The notes: a model not told the origin generated them from the sequence alone. Shown: positions 44,761-55,882, counted from the first letter of the stretch. The stretch: DNA of 64,000 nt from Deroplatys truncata (GCA_030765065.1 CM060977.1:128778295-128842294); one strand, 5' to 3'. Translations and numbers: made by a program.

Positions 44761-45299
44761 TCTTTAGTTAAATATTATTATTATTATTATTATTATTATT
44801 CAAATAGTACACCGTTTTCTTGCATTATAAAAAAGTTGGTTCCTCACAGCTCATGCGAACACGAGGCTAACGCGGAGAGATACAAAATGTTTTCTTTACA
44901 TCAAGTCCGATTCCACTGTTGGATCCTCTGTAACGGCTAGTAGACCAGCTCTTTTGTCATACATGGCATTTTGCAGAAGCAAAGTTCTTGCATACCAAAT
45001 ATTTCAGTCACGAATGGAGAGCTACATGTTGCTCTTGCAATTTGCTAATTGTGCATTCTTTACTGGGCCAGAACACAGCAAGTGCTGAAGGGATTTAACT
45101 TTTGGAGACGCTACCTTAGTTGGTGAAACTGCTAATCACATTTAACTGAAATTGAATTGTTAAGTCGGATTAAATATTTAGATATAACAGGTGTCCCAAA
45201 CAAGCCGTCCTTTGCAGTTTTATGTTTCTCGCATACATAGGTGCAAAAGAAGTTGCTGCATCACTGCTATTCAAAGAGTCATGTAGGTACAAAGCGAAA
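44761..45299. other. Unassigned spacer with (ATT)n
   Basis: An ATT run at 44775-44801; otherwise nothing recognised. Confidence 0.4.
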
Positions 45300-45339
45300 A
45301 GTCACTGAGGTAGTGCTGATGTCTGCATGTGATAGGTAG

Positions 45340-46040
45340 GTAGGTAGATAAGGTATCTTTATTGCTTTCAAATTATTGAAGTTATTTTACAAGTATTTAG
45401 TTCATGGGTCATTGACCGAACATGCATATTTAAGATACAATTGGGTGACAAAATAAACTACACAGAAAGAAAACAACAAAAAGGAATAAGATAAAGGGAA
45501 ATAGAGATAAATTACCTTAGTCTAACTGAACAAATTTGACCTAGCTTCGCGCACTTTAGCCAAAAAATTGTCCATGTTCTGCCAGTTCCTCTGGTCAGCC
45601 AGTAGATCCCAACATGCCAATCTCTTTCTTGAGGGACTTAAGAATTTTTCGCTGAGTTAAATCGTTCACTGGTTCTCCCACTGTTCACATTCCGCCAAAA
45701 TATGTACCCAGTCCTCATCCAAATCACAGAATAGGAAGATTCTCCTGCCAGAATCGTCAGTCATTTTCTGTGCACTCCAGCCCCCCCCCCCCCCCAGTCT
45801 AAACCTTCCTTTCTTCCTAAGTTAAGTATATATGCCTGTTTACCCCAGTTCATTTTATTTCATTTGCTAGACTAGAGAAGGTTTAATTTTACAATCCGAT
45901 TCTATTTCTTGTTAGTTGATGTCTCTTAGTCTTCTTTTAACACCTTTCCATATGTTTTTGTCATTTGTTTCAGCCATACTGACCCCATTCCTATTCTCCT
46001 CAAACTTTTTTCCAAATCAGCTGCCCAAAACTTAGGAGAC
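45340..46040 (-). pseudogene. LINE 3' end with zinc-knuckle remnant
   Basis: Minus strand, several frames: SLRRIGMGSV near 45985, then after a poly-C interruption the segments LAGESSYSVIWMRTGYIFW or, one frame over, CDLDEDWVHILAECEQWEN, a knuckle-like C-x-..-H-x4-C tail, and TQRKILKSLKKEIGMLG. It finishes in an AT-rich 3' tail and TAGG/TACC repeats near 45340-45355. Stops and shifts throughout. Confidence 0.6.
45781..45796. repeat. Poly-C run
   Basis: About sixteen consecutive C inside the LINE tail. Length in such runs is prone to sequencing error. Confidence 0.9.
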
Positions 46041-46464
46041 AGGTTTGTCACTGGTATTTATAACGTGTTTACGTGGTAGTTTCGTGCCGAGAGGCATCTT
46101 GTGGTCGACTGCATGCAGTTCGAGGCAGGCCAATCAGACAAAAGATAACGTTCACCAATAGCGAACACACGGATACGTTTATGGTGCGCAGACGCACCAA
46201 ATACAGGATCTTAAGCTGTGTTCTGAACATTTTCAGACTCGGCAAATGTTTTCTGCACACCATTTGTCTTTTTTTCATTCTTGACGTAGAGAGGTGAATA
46301 TTAAGAAATGATGGATCATTACAGATAGAACATGGGCCTGAGACGCCCTTACATCAATTCGACCACCAAGGCGGGCATTTTTTTGCACATGCTTATGAAT
46401 AATGCACTAATAAAAGATAATTTAATTGTAACGCACTTTTAAATCAACACCCACACATACACAG

Positions 46465-46466
<2 letters not shown>
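46041..46466. other. Unassigned spacer
   Basis: Overlapping frames on both strands at 46069-46297 (about 70 codons each), unrecognised. The stretch is GC-richer than average. Confidence 0.35.

Positions 46467-46511
<45 letters not shown>
46467..46511. repeat. (AT)n microsatellite
   Basis: About 22 AT units. Confidence 0.97.
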
Positions 46512-46514
<3 letters not shown>

Positions 46515-47499
46515 TTATACCAATTGGTGCCATATAGTTGTACTGATTGTAGATTAGCTATCATGGAACTAAATTACCTACCAAATGAGCTCTGGGACCA
46601 GTAATAACGTTCAAGTGTTCGTCTTCAAGCACTAATCTTTCATTTGGCGGTCAGGTCTCTGTCGGTATGGAATCTCTGTTGTAGTTCTGCTGAGGCAAAC
46701 CTTTTAGCATCCGTGCTATCTTGATGTGAACTAACTTCAACTAAGGACGGGTTGTGTGGGCCACCTGATACGTGTTCCGTTATCAGATATATAACTATAG
46801 AAACATAAAATCTAATGTGTATGTGAAAAAGCAATAACTTGCATCGGGAACTGAATGTATATCAATCTCATTTGAAACGTATGATGTGGTACTTTCACAT
46901 GTGTTTCAGATCCACAATCATCTATTTGTATATAGAAGTGCAAATTATTTTAACGAAAAACCTACATTTTTATCTATTTTATGGTAGTTGAGATAAACAT
47001 TCGCGGAATTAGTTTTATTACATATTTCATTTTAGGTACAAGGGGGACAGAGAAAATCGAATTGATAATCTCGTCGGGAGAAACAGCTGAATAGCGACAG
47101 CATTTTGAAATAAAGTTCTCTCATTTAGAAAATAGAAAACATCAAAAATAAATACGGTGACTAATTTCTAAACAAAAACCAATTTATTACAGGTTTACTT
47201 ACAACCATTTGCTTGTTCGTGAAAGGCTAACTTCTGCATGCTTACCTGTGAACAGAAAAAGAATGTAATATACTAAGAGCATACTCAAGAAAGTTCACTA
47301 ACAACAGAATTGCATTTTATTGTCACATTCTTATTCAGTATAATGTTGTGTAATTTCTGACGCAGTTGTGAGGTTAGGGATGTAAGCATTTATAAAGTAA
47401 AGGTATTCTCTCAGATAAAAAGCTAAACTAAAAGGCATGTATATTCACAATTTTATACAAATTCTACCTTTACAACCTTGTCGTACACATGGCTTGTGT
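46512..47499. other. Unassigned spacer
   Basis: About 1 kb without recognised features. Confidence 0.4.
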
Positions 47500-47700
47500 G
47501 AAAGAACAATTAGTTGCCAAGTTTGGTATTTGCCAGTGTTTTCGTTTATGTTATGCTGTTTACAGACACACACACACGCGCACACACGGGTGTTTTTTTT
47601 TTGTTTTTTTTTTTTAGAAAGGCTTGTTTTGGTTTCTGGGAGCATTAATACAAGCATTTCCCGTGAAATTTAGACATCGAATTTTTGGGCGAGAGACAAT
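47500..47700 (-). repeat. R1 fragment, copy 10
   Basis: Only the TTACTTTC-proximal quarter remains, inverted: CCAAGTTTGGTATTTGCC, GTTATGCTGTTTACAGACAC, a T-rich tract, CATTTCCCGTGAAATT and ATCGAATTTTTGGG. Confidence 0.65.
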
Positions 47701-48379
47701 TCTTCTAATACTTGCTGCTAGTACGCGTAGGTAAATTAAAAATATTGTGACTTTGTCCAATTTTCACTATCATTTAATAACCTTATATAGTTCAATTATG
47801 CACTTAGTTTCTACTAGCACATTACTTTTTTCAGTGACGTAGCAACGTAACGAAATACGCACGCGTAGTGTCTTCTTCCAGACGGTTCACTCACTGGGGA
47901 GTCGAACACGAGACTTCTCCAATATCTCGCGGAAGCAGTCTGCACTGCACGACGCAGCAGTCGTCACGAACTTGCTAGGAAAACTGCGCTTTTGACACAC
48001 AAAAAACGCACTCGACAACTGCCCTATTAACTCACTCAACTAAGTCGCGAGATCGCTCGCTTATATAGAATCTGGAAGCTTCCACAGGTTTCTAAAACGT
48101 TAAAAAAGGGGAAACGTCCAGAATATTCTGGTTATCTAACGATAGGGTTTCCGATGTTTCGGCTGGTGAGCGCTATTTATCTTTGTTTATCGCCGAATGT
48201 ACCACGCTGACTTCCCGATAACATTGCTCTATAGCCGCTGCATTGCAATATGTAACCACTACACTGTATCTTTATTAGAAATTCTGTTTGGTATATTATC
48301 GTCACATAGCAACTACCTAGAAAATAAGATTACTTTTATATATCTCGCCGTTCCATATTCATATGCCACGTGTAAAATT
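47701..48379. other. Spacer with a tRNA-like segment
   Basis: At about 47875-47965 the minus strand shows GTCGTGCAGTGCAGACTGC and the B-box-like GTGTTCGACTCCCCAG, a possible SINE head of a further type. The rest is unassigned. Confidence 0.4.
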
Positions 48380-48916
48380 TTACTTCCTCTACTATGTACT
48401 TAGTCGATAGAGAAGGTATTTCATTCCACCCAAAATTTTGATACCGAGATTTCATCGGAAATACACGTTTTGAGGCCCTCCTGAACCCAAAATAATGTCT
48501 ATTGTGTCTGTGTGTGTATCTGTGTGTTTGTGCATAATTAAAAACGAAAAGTCCTATAAATACCAAACTTGGTATTTGAGTTCAGTATCTTCCAAGGATA
48601 CGACATGAAGATTTTCAAGAAAATCCACCACACCAAACTTCCCTTTACATGGAAGTTTTTCGAGAATTTTGATTTTCTAAAACATTTCTAACGATTATGA
48701 TTAAAATACCATATATGAAAGATATTTACATGCCAAATAAAATATGTTTCTTGAACTTTCTGGGAATAGCCTAGGAAGTCCTCTTCATTTCGAAGTAGTT
48801 TTGTATAATCTTGTATAACTGGTAAACGTTAAGCGGTAGACGAAAACGTACCAAGCAAAAAATGTAGATTTCTTTAAAAAACACTATTTATTTCAAATAC
48901 ATTTTTGTGTGTGTGT
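48380..48916 (+). repeat. R1 copy 6, left part (interrupted by LTR element)
   Basis: Starts TTACTTCCTCTACTATG and proceeds through the usual blocks to AATACATTTTTGTGTGTGT, where the LTR element begins. The continuation is found at 54570-54862. Confidence 0.85.
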
Positions 48917-49946
48917 TGCGGCAGTCACCTCCTTCGTCCGTTGCTGTAGGCTTACCTTGATGCTTCTCCCGTTGGTTCCAGAAGTTCGCAGTGTGTTGGT
49001 TCTCTTCAATTTTATCCACGGCTAGCTGCAGTAATTTTCCTTAAACTATATGGGAGCATGGACTTATCCTCGGTAAAGGAAAACGTAGATCTCGGGTGGT
49101 GATATAGGAAGACATAGACTTGTTTTGTTTATGAAAAGATGACACTGCCGTTTCTTTTTATTTAATTAACACTCGTAGTATACAAAACTGGTATTGCCGC
49201 TGTAAAATACTGTCCACCGCTGTTAAACTACGGCGCGGATATGGCACGAAGTTTAAATATGCTTATTATCTCTTTACGAGTAGCGGATCATAGGTGTGTT
49301 TCTAAAACTGTCTTGATTCCCTGTTTTGGCGCGATATCTCACACATCCTGCAGCATCTCTCCCTGACCACACATTACGAAAACTGTCCCGAATTTTCCCC
49401 AAACAGATCCATTTATAGTCGCAGGCTTCTGAGGCTGCTTCCTTTCCTATTGTTCCATTTTTAGCGCGACTCGACGCGTCTAACTATTTCGAATAAACTT
49501 CCAAAGATCTCATTGGTCCAAATTTAATATAAATCGCGACTTTTCCTACATTTACCGTTAGGCTATCTGTCTCGTTCACTTGGTCACGGCGAATTATCAA
49601 ACAAAGGGACAAAGGCGCTACACCCTCGCTTAGGAATAATGGCACTGCGACCGAAGAGAGGTAATAAAACTAGGTTTTCTGCCTTCGAAAGCACTATTCC
49701 TGTAGCTAAAACATTTCATCGTGGACAGTATTTTAACATAGCGCTTAAATTATTTACATTAAACGATTTATAACTCTACTAATATTAGTAACCTAGATAG
49801 ATAAATAACGTTAAATCACCCTTCTTAAAATATACAAGCAGTATGAGAAAAAGATATTTACATAGTACGATTTAACATCAATAAAAGTTAATTAATAAAT
49901 TATCTAGAATTACAGTTCTCGGGCCCGGCCTAGAGTTGCCGTTTCA
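48917..49946 (-). repeat. LTR, left copy (1030 bp)
   Basis: TGCGGCAGTCACC...GTTGCCGTTTCA on the plus strand. Base by base it lines up with 53540-54569 at a constant offset of 4623, with no indel and no mismatch that I saw. Confidence 0.93.
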
Positions 49947-50201
49947 GTGTGTGGCATAAGCCGTTTCCGAGATCCGTTATTAAATGTTCGAATTGTTCAA
50001 TACTTGCTATTCTTTTAGACTCCCATCAATTTTCAGGCCAGCATACGTCCAGTTCTTAAACATTTGACTATCGCTGTTCCCTTTGTATATAACAAAATGT
50101 GTAATATAGCTAGAGTAAAGGTTTATTTGGATTAAAATGCAGTAAATAGAAAAATAAGCTTGAGTAAGTACTATTTGTGTACCCACTAATAAAGATAGAG
50201 G
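49947..50201 (+). repeat. Misplaced copy of R1 flank inside the LTR element
   Basis: GTGTGTGGCATAAGCCG to AAAGATAGAGG equals 54570-54824 exactly as far as I can read. It is R1 subfamily B sequence, the natural continuation of R1 copy 6, and has no business between an LTR and its own internal region. It joins pol at 50202. Confidence 0.93.
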
Positions 50202-51240
50202 TTATTCGGTCTCTCAACATCTTATCGATCACTTGTTTGGCTCTCTCCCTTAATGCAATCGGAATATCCCGATACTTATGTGTGAAAGGTGCAATATTTT
50301 GTACTGTAAAGTGGTGTTTGTATGCTTTGCACTTGCCTGGGACATCCGAAAATACCGTTTTGTTTTTTTCTTGTAACATTCGCCTTAATAGATGCCTTTG
50401 TGTGTCTGTGAGGTTCTCGGCAAGGGTCACTTTCTCTTCCACTTCTTCTACCTGGCTGCCGGTATCTTGGAATTCTTTATTTCGGGCGTAACCATAATCT
50501 TTCTCATTGTGCTCCGTATACCCGTTGTAAAACCTGTCAGCGAACGCATGCATCTCATCGATTTCTTCCCCTTGTACTATAGCAATGAATTTCTCACTCC
50601 TACCTGTTTGTACTAATTGTACGAAAAATCTTTCTTCGGCGATATCTTCTTCTCCTTGGGTTTTGTTATAAGTATCCTGCTTCATACCCTCTACAAAAGG
50701 GATTTCTAATAGATTTCTGTTTTTCTCTATTTTCAAAACTTTATCAGCAAAATCAACCCTAGCTCTTAATTCAAACAAAACGTCACATCCAATCAAAATG
50801 TCACAAATCAAATTGTTAATTATCAGAAAAATAAACTGAAAATTTTCTTGTCCTATTTTCACGTTCAACATTATTTGCATTTTTATTCGGGTAACCTCTT
50901 TGTTGACTGCTACCCGGCATACTGTGTTCCTTATAGGTAATGTCATTAGCTTAATTCCTTTATTTACCAGGTTCTGATATAACCTCAGGCTGCATACACT
51001 CACATTGGCTCCAGAGTCTATTAAAGCGTTATATTCTTCATCCAATAATACTACTTTTATGCTAGGGGAATCTTTCAGATCCTTTTCCGAGTGATTTTGA
51101 ATAGTAGTTATCAGTTCTCCCAGTATAAAGTCATTTTTGAGCCCTGTTTCACATTTTCTGTTTATTTGAGAATTTTGCGCGCTTAGAATCCGCTCCGAGC
51201 TCTTGATTGGATCCTGTCTTAGTTTTCCGGGTTATCGACA
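50202..51240 (-). pseudogene. pol: aspartic protease and RT start, truncated
   Basis: The frame overlaps the end of gag in -1 register and reads PGKLRQDPIKSSERILSAQN, then LLDEEYNALIDSGANVSVCS with the DSGA active site of a retroviral-type aspartic protease (about 51010). Further on come LICDILIGCDVLFELRARVD (the flap/ILG-type block), then LTDTQRHLLRRMLQEKNKTV, FSDVPGKCKAYKHHFTVQ and IPIALRERAKQVIDKMLRD, the linker and first RT residues of Ty3/gypsy pol. It breaks off at 50202; the frame that continues to 50110 is translated R1 DNA. An in-frame ATG is at 51045, but gypsy-like pol is normally made by frameshifting from gag. Confidence 0.88.
51217..51235 (-). other. gag-pol overlap, candidate -1 frameshift site
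   Basis: The last gag codons read CCG GAA AAC TAA on the minus strand, while pol is open one base back (GGA AAA CTA AGA). The A-run ending AAAAC resembles the second half of a slippery heptamer, but the first half (GGA) is not a perfect triplet. Confidence 0.4.
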
Positions 51241-53240
51241 CTATTTGGTGCTCCGCTAGTCTCTTCCACATTTCCCTCTCTCTGAATTTGCCTATAGTTT
51301 CCTCTGCTTCTTCTAAAATGTCCCCGGGAAGGTCTCTCTCTCCTTTCGTTTCTTTCTGGGTAATTTTCGTCATACCTCTCTCCTATATCGCTTTCCCCTC
51401 GGTCAGAAAAATAATGTTCCCTGGATCTGTTTTCATTGTTTCTGCCTCTCCTATAGTTAAAACGGCCACTATATCTTGGTCTGGTTTGTATAGCATTTAT
51501 GTGATATTGGTTATCACCTTCCCTCCTGAAACGGTTATTTTGACAGTTCCTGTTCCCGGATTGAGGCACGTCGTTCCAGTATCTCTCTCTGGGGTTATAG
51601 TTCCCTCTCGCGTTTCCTCTCCAGTTCGCACTCCTTGCATTATCCGGTATTGGTCGAACTGTATAGTTTTGTCCGTGGTTCCTACTACTTGTCTCGAATG
51701 ATGATACCAACTCAATCAATTCGGGAATAGAATTTGGCTTCGCAATGAGTAGGTAATGGTGTATACGTTCTGGATAATGTGGTACAATCATATTAATGAA
51801 ATCCCTCTCGCTTATGGGTTCCTTGATTAGTCTACTACTCTGTGCTTTAGTTAGTAAATAATCTACCATGCTTAGGTTTCCGCGTTCATCGTACTTGCCA
51901 TTAACTAGGATAGATCTCACCTGGTTCTGAGTATTAGTACTCCAATACTTATTCAAAAATGCCCCTCTGAAATATTAAAAATTATTATTCTCTCCCAAAG
52001 TCAATCTTACCCATTGGAGAACCCTTTGACGTAAACCTTTACGAACGATTAACATCTTTAGCTCGTCCGGAATCTGTTTCAAACGGAAATACTCCTCAAG
52101 GTCATTTAGGTATTGTTTAGGATTATCAGCCGAATTTTCCTCGAAAGTAGGTACCCCTATCTCATTTAATAAATGGTAGTTTGCATTACTTGCATGGTTA
52201 GATGTACATTGGTGCCCTGAATTGAAATTATATGGGTCGGCAGCTGGACTTAGGCCTCCATTTGCCTCCCTAAAAGTGGTGCTAGTTTCACTAGGTGAGC
52301 TATCATCACTCTGTCTCACACTTATCCCAAGTCTACCAATAGAGCGTTTTAACTCCTTTACACAATTTTCATGCTCTTCAACCCTCTTCACAATTTCATG
52401 ATGATTTGAGAGCTGTTCAGTCATTTTTGACGAAAGTTCATTCATCTTTCCCTGATCCTTTTCTAACTATTCTAAATTCTTTGAACTCCCTTTGAATGTT
52501 AGATTCTAAGGTACTTTGTTTTTTTTCTAAAGAAACATTTACAGCTCTTAAGTCATCATCCAATTGCTCCTTTATGGCTAAGCTGGTAACACTTAATTCT
52601 GTTTCTACATCCTTCCTTAGTTTTTCTACATCGTTTCTTAGACATAGTTGTCGTGCCTGAATTTCTTGTACTACCTTCCCTTGCTTACTGAATTTAGAGT
52701 CCAACTGACTTTGTAATCGGGCGACCTGTTCACCTAAATATTCCCTAATCTCCTGAGCTAATTCCCCTCTCATCTTCCTGTTTTCCTCTCTGAATATTCG
52801 CCTATCTGTATACTCTGCTCATTTAATTTCCCTTTTAAATTCTTACTTTGTTCACTTAATTTTTCTAAGTTTTTACTTTGCTCACCTAATTTCCCCTCTA
52901 AATTCTTATTTTGTTCACTTAAGTCCTTCCTCTGCTCATTTAATTTCCCCTCTAAATTCTTATTTTGTTCACTTAAGTCCTTCCTCTGCTCATCTATCTT
53001 TGCGCTCAAATGTTGAAGGAATATTATAAGCTGGTTTTGACCTGCGTCAATGACCTGCTCCATCGGTGGTTGCCTTTCCAGCCTAGCTTCTACCTCTGCA
53101 TTACCCATATTTTCTCCTTCTGGTGTTTCGCTGACAATAACCTCCCTATTCAGTTCTTCTGAACCTTCCCTTGACCTACTCATGGTTCCGTTAGCAAGTT
53201 CTACCTCCCTAGTAATGACTTTACCCCCTCTCAATAACAT
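51219..53240 (-). pseudogene. gag of the LTR element, with compensating frame lesions
   Basis: The ATG at 53240 (MLLRGGKVITREVELANGTM) opens a long coiled-coil leader with an 18-residue unit (LSEQNKNLEGKLNEQRKD) repeated. The frame shifts at the ATGA at 52773-52770, runs 110 residues of coiled coil (SKFSKQGKVVQEIQARQLCL), and shifts back at 52445-52438, so first and third segments are in the same register. The third segment holds the capsid-like region (VPTFEENSADNPKQYLNDLE, YFRLKQIPDELKMLIVRKGL), interrupted by one in-frame TAA near 51973, then GAFLNKYWSTNTQNQVRSIL. The tail is Arg/Asn-rich with no CCHC knuckle, ending SVDNPEN. Total about 670 codons. Confidence 0.88.
52884..52995 (-). repeat. 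54-bp tandem repeat in gag
   Basis: Two nearly identical 54-bp units plus degenerate flanking ones encode the repeated 18-residue coiled-coil unit of Gag. The unit length is a multiple of three, so copy-number change keeps the frame. Confidence 0.85.
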
Positions 53241-53520
53241 GTGTTCACAAAACTAGGTCACTACTCTGCATGCCTTTTTGTTTGTTTTTGTATAAATGTT
53301 CTAACCTGTATTTCCTCCTACGTTAATTGATGGTTCCGGGTTCGAATCCTGGTGAATTTCTAGAAGTGATGCTCTCAGCTGTTTTGTTGTCCCACGTAGG
53401 TAGACTAGAAGTTCGCGTTTTAATTTTGTTCTGCTGTGCACCTTTCCTCTGAAGATTCTTCCTCTATTCGTTGTTTCCTAGTCCTCCGTTTGAGCTTCGA
53501 GCTGGTCTTCCCTTCGAGCT

Positions 53521-53536
53521 CCACGTTATGGCGCCA
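53521..53536 (-). other. Primer-binding site of the LTR element
   Basis: On the minus strand TGGCGCCATAACGTGG starts three bases after the 5' LTR end. TGG is the expected complement of the CCA tail of a tRNA primer. The tRNA was not identified. Its location fixes the right-hand LTR as 5' and the element as minus-strand. Confidence 0.75.
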
Positions 53537-53539
53537 GTT

Positions 53540-54569
53540 TGCGGCAGTCACCTCCTTCGTCCGTTGCTGTAGGCTTACCTTGATGCTTCTCCCGTTGGTT
53601 CCAGAAGTTCGCAGTGTGTTGGTTCTCTTCAATTTTATCCACGGCTAGCTGCAGTAATTTTCCTTAAACTATATGGGAGCATGGACTTATCCTCGGTAAA
53701 GGAAAACGTAGATCTCGGGTGGTGATATAGGAAGACATAGACTTGTTTTGTTTATGAAAAGATGACACTGCCGTTTCTTTTTATTTAATTAACACTCGTA
53801 GTATACAAAACTGGTATTGCCGCTGTAAAATACTGTCCACCGCTGTTAAACTACGGCGCGGATATGGCACGAAGTTTAAATATGCTTATTATCTCTTTAC
53901 GAGTAGCGGATCATAGGTGTGTTTCTAAAACTGTCTTGATTCCCTGTTTTGGCGCGATATCTCACACATCCTGCAGCATCTCTCCCTGACCACACATTAC
54001 GAAAACTGTCCCGAATTTTCCCCAAACAGATCCATTTATAGTCGCAGGCTTCTGAGGCTGCTTCCTTTCCTATTGTTCCATTTTTAGCGCGACTCGACGC
54101 GTCTAACTATTTCGAATAAACTTCCAAAGATCTCATTGGTCCAAATTTAATATAAATCGCGACTTTTCCTACATTTACCGTTAGGCTATCTGTCTCGTTC
54201 ACTTGGTCACGGCGAATTATCAAACAAAGGGACAAAGGCGCTACACCCTCGCTTAGGAATAATGGCACTGCGACCGAAGAGAGGTAATAAAACTAGGTTT
54301 TCTGCCTTCGAAAGCACTATTCCTGTAGCTAAAACATTTCATCGTGGACAGTATTTTAACATAGCGCTTAAATTATTTACATTAAACGATTTATAACTCT
54401 ACTAATATTAGTAACCTAGATAGATAAATAACGTTAAATCACCCTTCTTAAAATATACAAGCAGTATGAGAAAAAGATATTTACATAGTACGATTTAACA
54501 TCAATAAAAGTTAATTAATAAATTATCTAGAATTACAGTTCTCGGGCCCGGCCTAGAGTTGCCGTTTCA
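53540..54569 (-). repeat. LTR, right copy (5' LTR, 1030 bp)
   Basis: Identical by eye to the left copy. On the minus strand it begins TGAAACGGCAAC and ends GACTGCCGCA. An AATAAA on the minus strand near 53785 could serve for poly(A). The leader from here to the gag ATG is about 300 bp and includes the PBS. Confidence 0.93.
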
Positions 54570-54862
54570 GTGTGTGGCATAAGCCGTTTCCGAGATCCGT
54601 TATTAAATGTTCGAATTGTTCAATACTTGCTATTCTTTTAGACTCCCATCAATTTTCAGGCCAGCATACGTCCAGTTCTTAAACATTTGACTATCGCTGT
54701 TCCCTTTGTATATAACAAAATGTGTAATATAGCTAGAGTAAAGGTTTATTTGGATTAAAATGCAGTAAATAGAAAAATAAGCTTGAGTAAGTACTATTTG
54801 TGTACCCACTAATAAAGATAGAGGCAAGAGAAAGTAATGTGAATCTATCACATCAGATTTTT
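54570..54862 (+). repeat. R1 copy 6, right part
   Basis: Continues the interrupted R1 from GTGTGTGGCATAAGCCG to CACATCAGATTTTT. Subfamily B features: TGACTATCGCTGTTCCC, TTTGTATATAACAAAATG. Confidence 0.9.
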
Positions 54863-55365
54863 ATTATAGTAGGTTTTATGCAAATAAAAACTATTGTCCC
54901 TGCATGCTTGTATTTAGTTAATTATAAGAGAACAATATCACCTAACGTGTATGTGTATAAATTTATTAGCCTATTCGGCTTTTATAATGGTTTATGGCAA
55001 AAGTACTTGCAGACTGTGGGCAAAGTTTACTATCCATATGTGTATGTGAATTATTAAATGATGCAAACATAAATAATTATAAAAAGTGAAACATTGGTAA
55101 TAGCACGATGTGCTTCCAAGTGATTTAACACTGAGCAGGTACAGATGGCTGTGTGATTCCAAAGACCTGTTCTACTAACCTATAAGAGTAACTGGATAGA
55201 ACACAAAACTATTGGATTTTATCCGCGACTGTCGCTAGGCGCTTGCCCCATACATGAATGAATAAGTGTATTTATTTACATAACGGTGTACATGCATAGC
55301 CTTCTATCAATCGTACGAATCCACAGACCGTGCAAGCTTTTATAATACATAGAATAATAGGCAAG

Positions 55366-55402
<37 letters not shown>

Positions 55403-55882
55403 GTAAAAAGACAACAAATAGAAGGAATCAACGAAAAAGTACCACTACGGAAAGCACTATTGCGCGAAAAAAGTAAAACATATTTAAATATAGCATCTTA
55501 AATATCCAAAACTGCTGTAAACCGTATTCCGATACATTATTATACCCTATTATAGTAAACAAAGAACAGTTAAAAGAATATATACAGCACACTGACAATA
55601 AGTGAAAAAAGTCATAAAACATTATGCACCAATGAGGAGGTATTACTACACCCCCACTTCCCCGCCATCAGCTTTCTCAGACCTCAGCTTTCTTGCCTTA
55701 AGTAGGAACTTACCTACCATTCCATGTCTTCCCTGCCTGCCGGTAGCGACCAACATGCCCTTAACTCTCCATTTTGACGTCTGTCAATGCGTATAGAACA
55801 CACGGAGGTGTTAGCAAATACAGCTGAGAGACTGTGCGGCAGACTTCTGTGTATTATTCATGCAATGGACGTTGTTGCTAAT
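54863..55882. other. Unassigned spacer with (AAT)n
   Basis: An AAT run at 55369-55401. No other repeat or gene was recognised; a short minus-strand frame 55428-55622 is unremarkable. Confidence 0.4.

Larger units (their letters stand above)
48917..54569 (-). mobile_element. Gypsy-like LTR retrotransposon, rearranged, inserted in R1
   Basis: Two LTRs of 1030 bp (48917-49946 and 53540-54569) enclose a minus-strand element with PBS, gag and the protease/RT start. GTGT at 48913-48916 and 54570-54573 is the likely target duplication, although the site is a GT repeat. The pol gene stops abruptly at 50202, so RT body, RNase H, integrase and polypurine tract are missing. Between that break and the left LTR lie 255 bp of flanking R1 DNA (49947-50201) that is also present outside the right LTR. 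It cannot move by itself. Gag-pol layout and the DSGA protease point to Ty3/gypsy rather than copia. I see no envelope gene. Confidence 0.9.

Noticed and set aside
45781-45796. Poly-C run as a biological signal
   Set aside because: A homopolymer within a dead LINE tail; its length may be a sequencing effect.
50110-50201. The last ~30 codons of the pol ORF as part of RT
   Set aside because: This stretch is R1 flank DNA identical to 54733-54824, so the apparent protein there is accidental.
50177-51701. Plus-strand frames of up to 164 codons
   Set aside because: They are antisense shadows of gag and pol; the minus-strand frames carry the DSGA protease and the Gag coiled coil.
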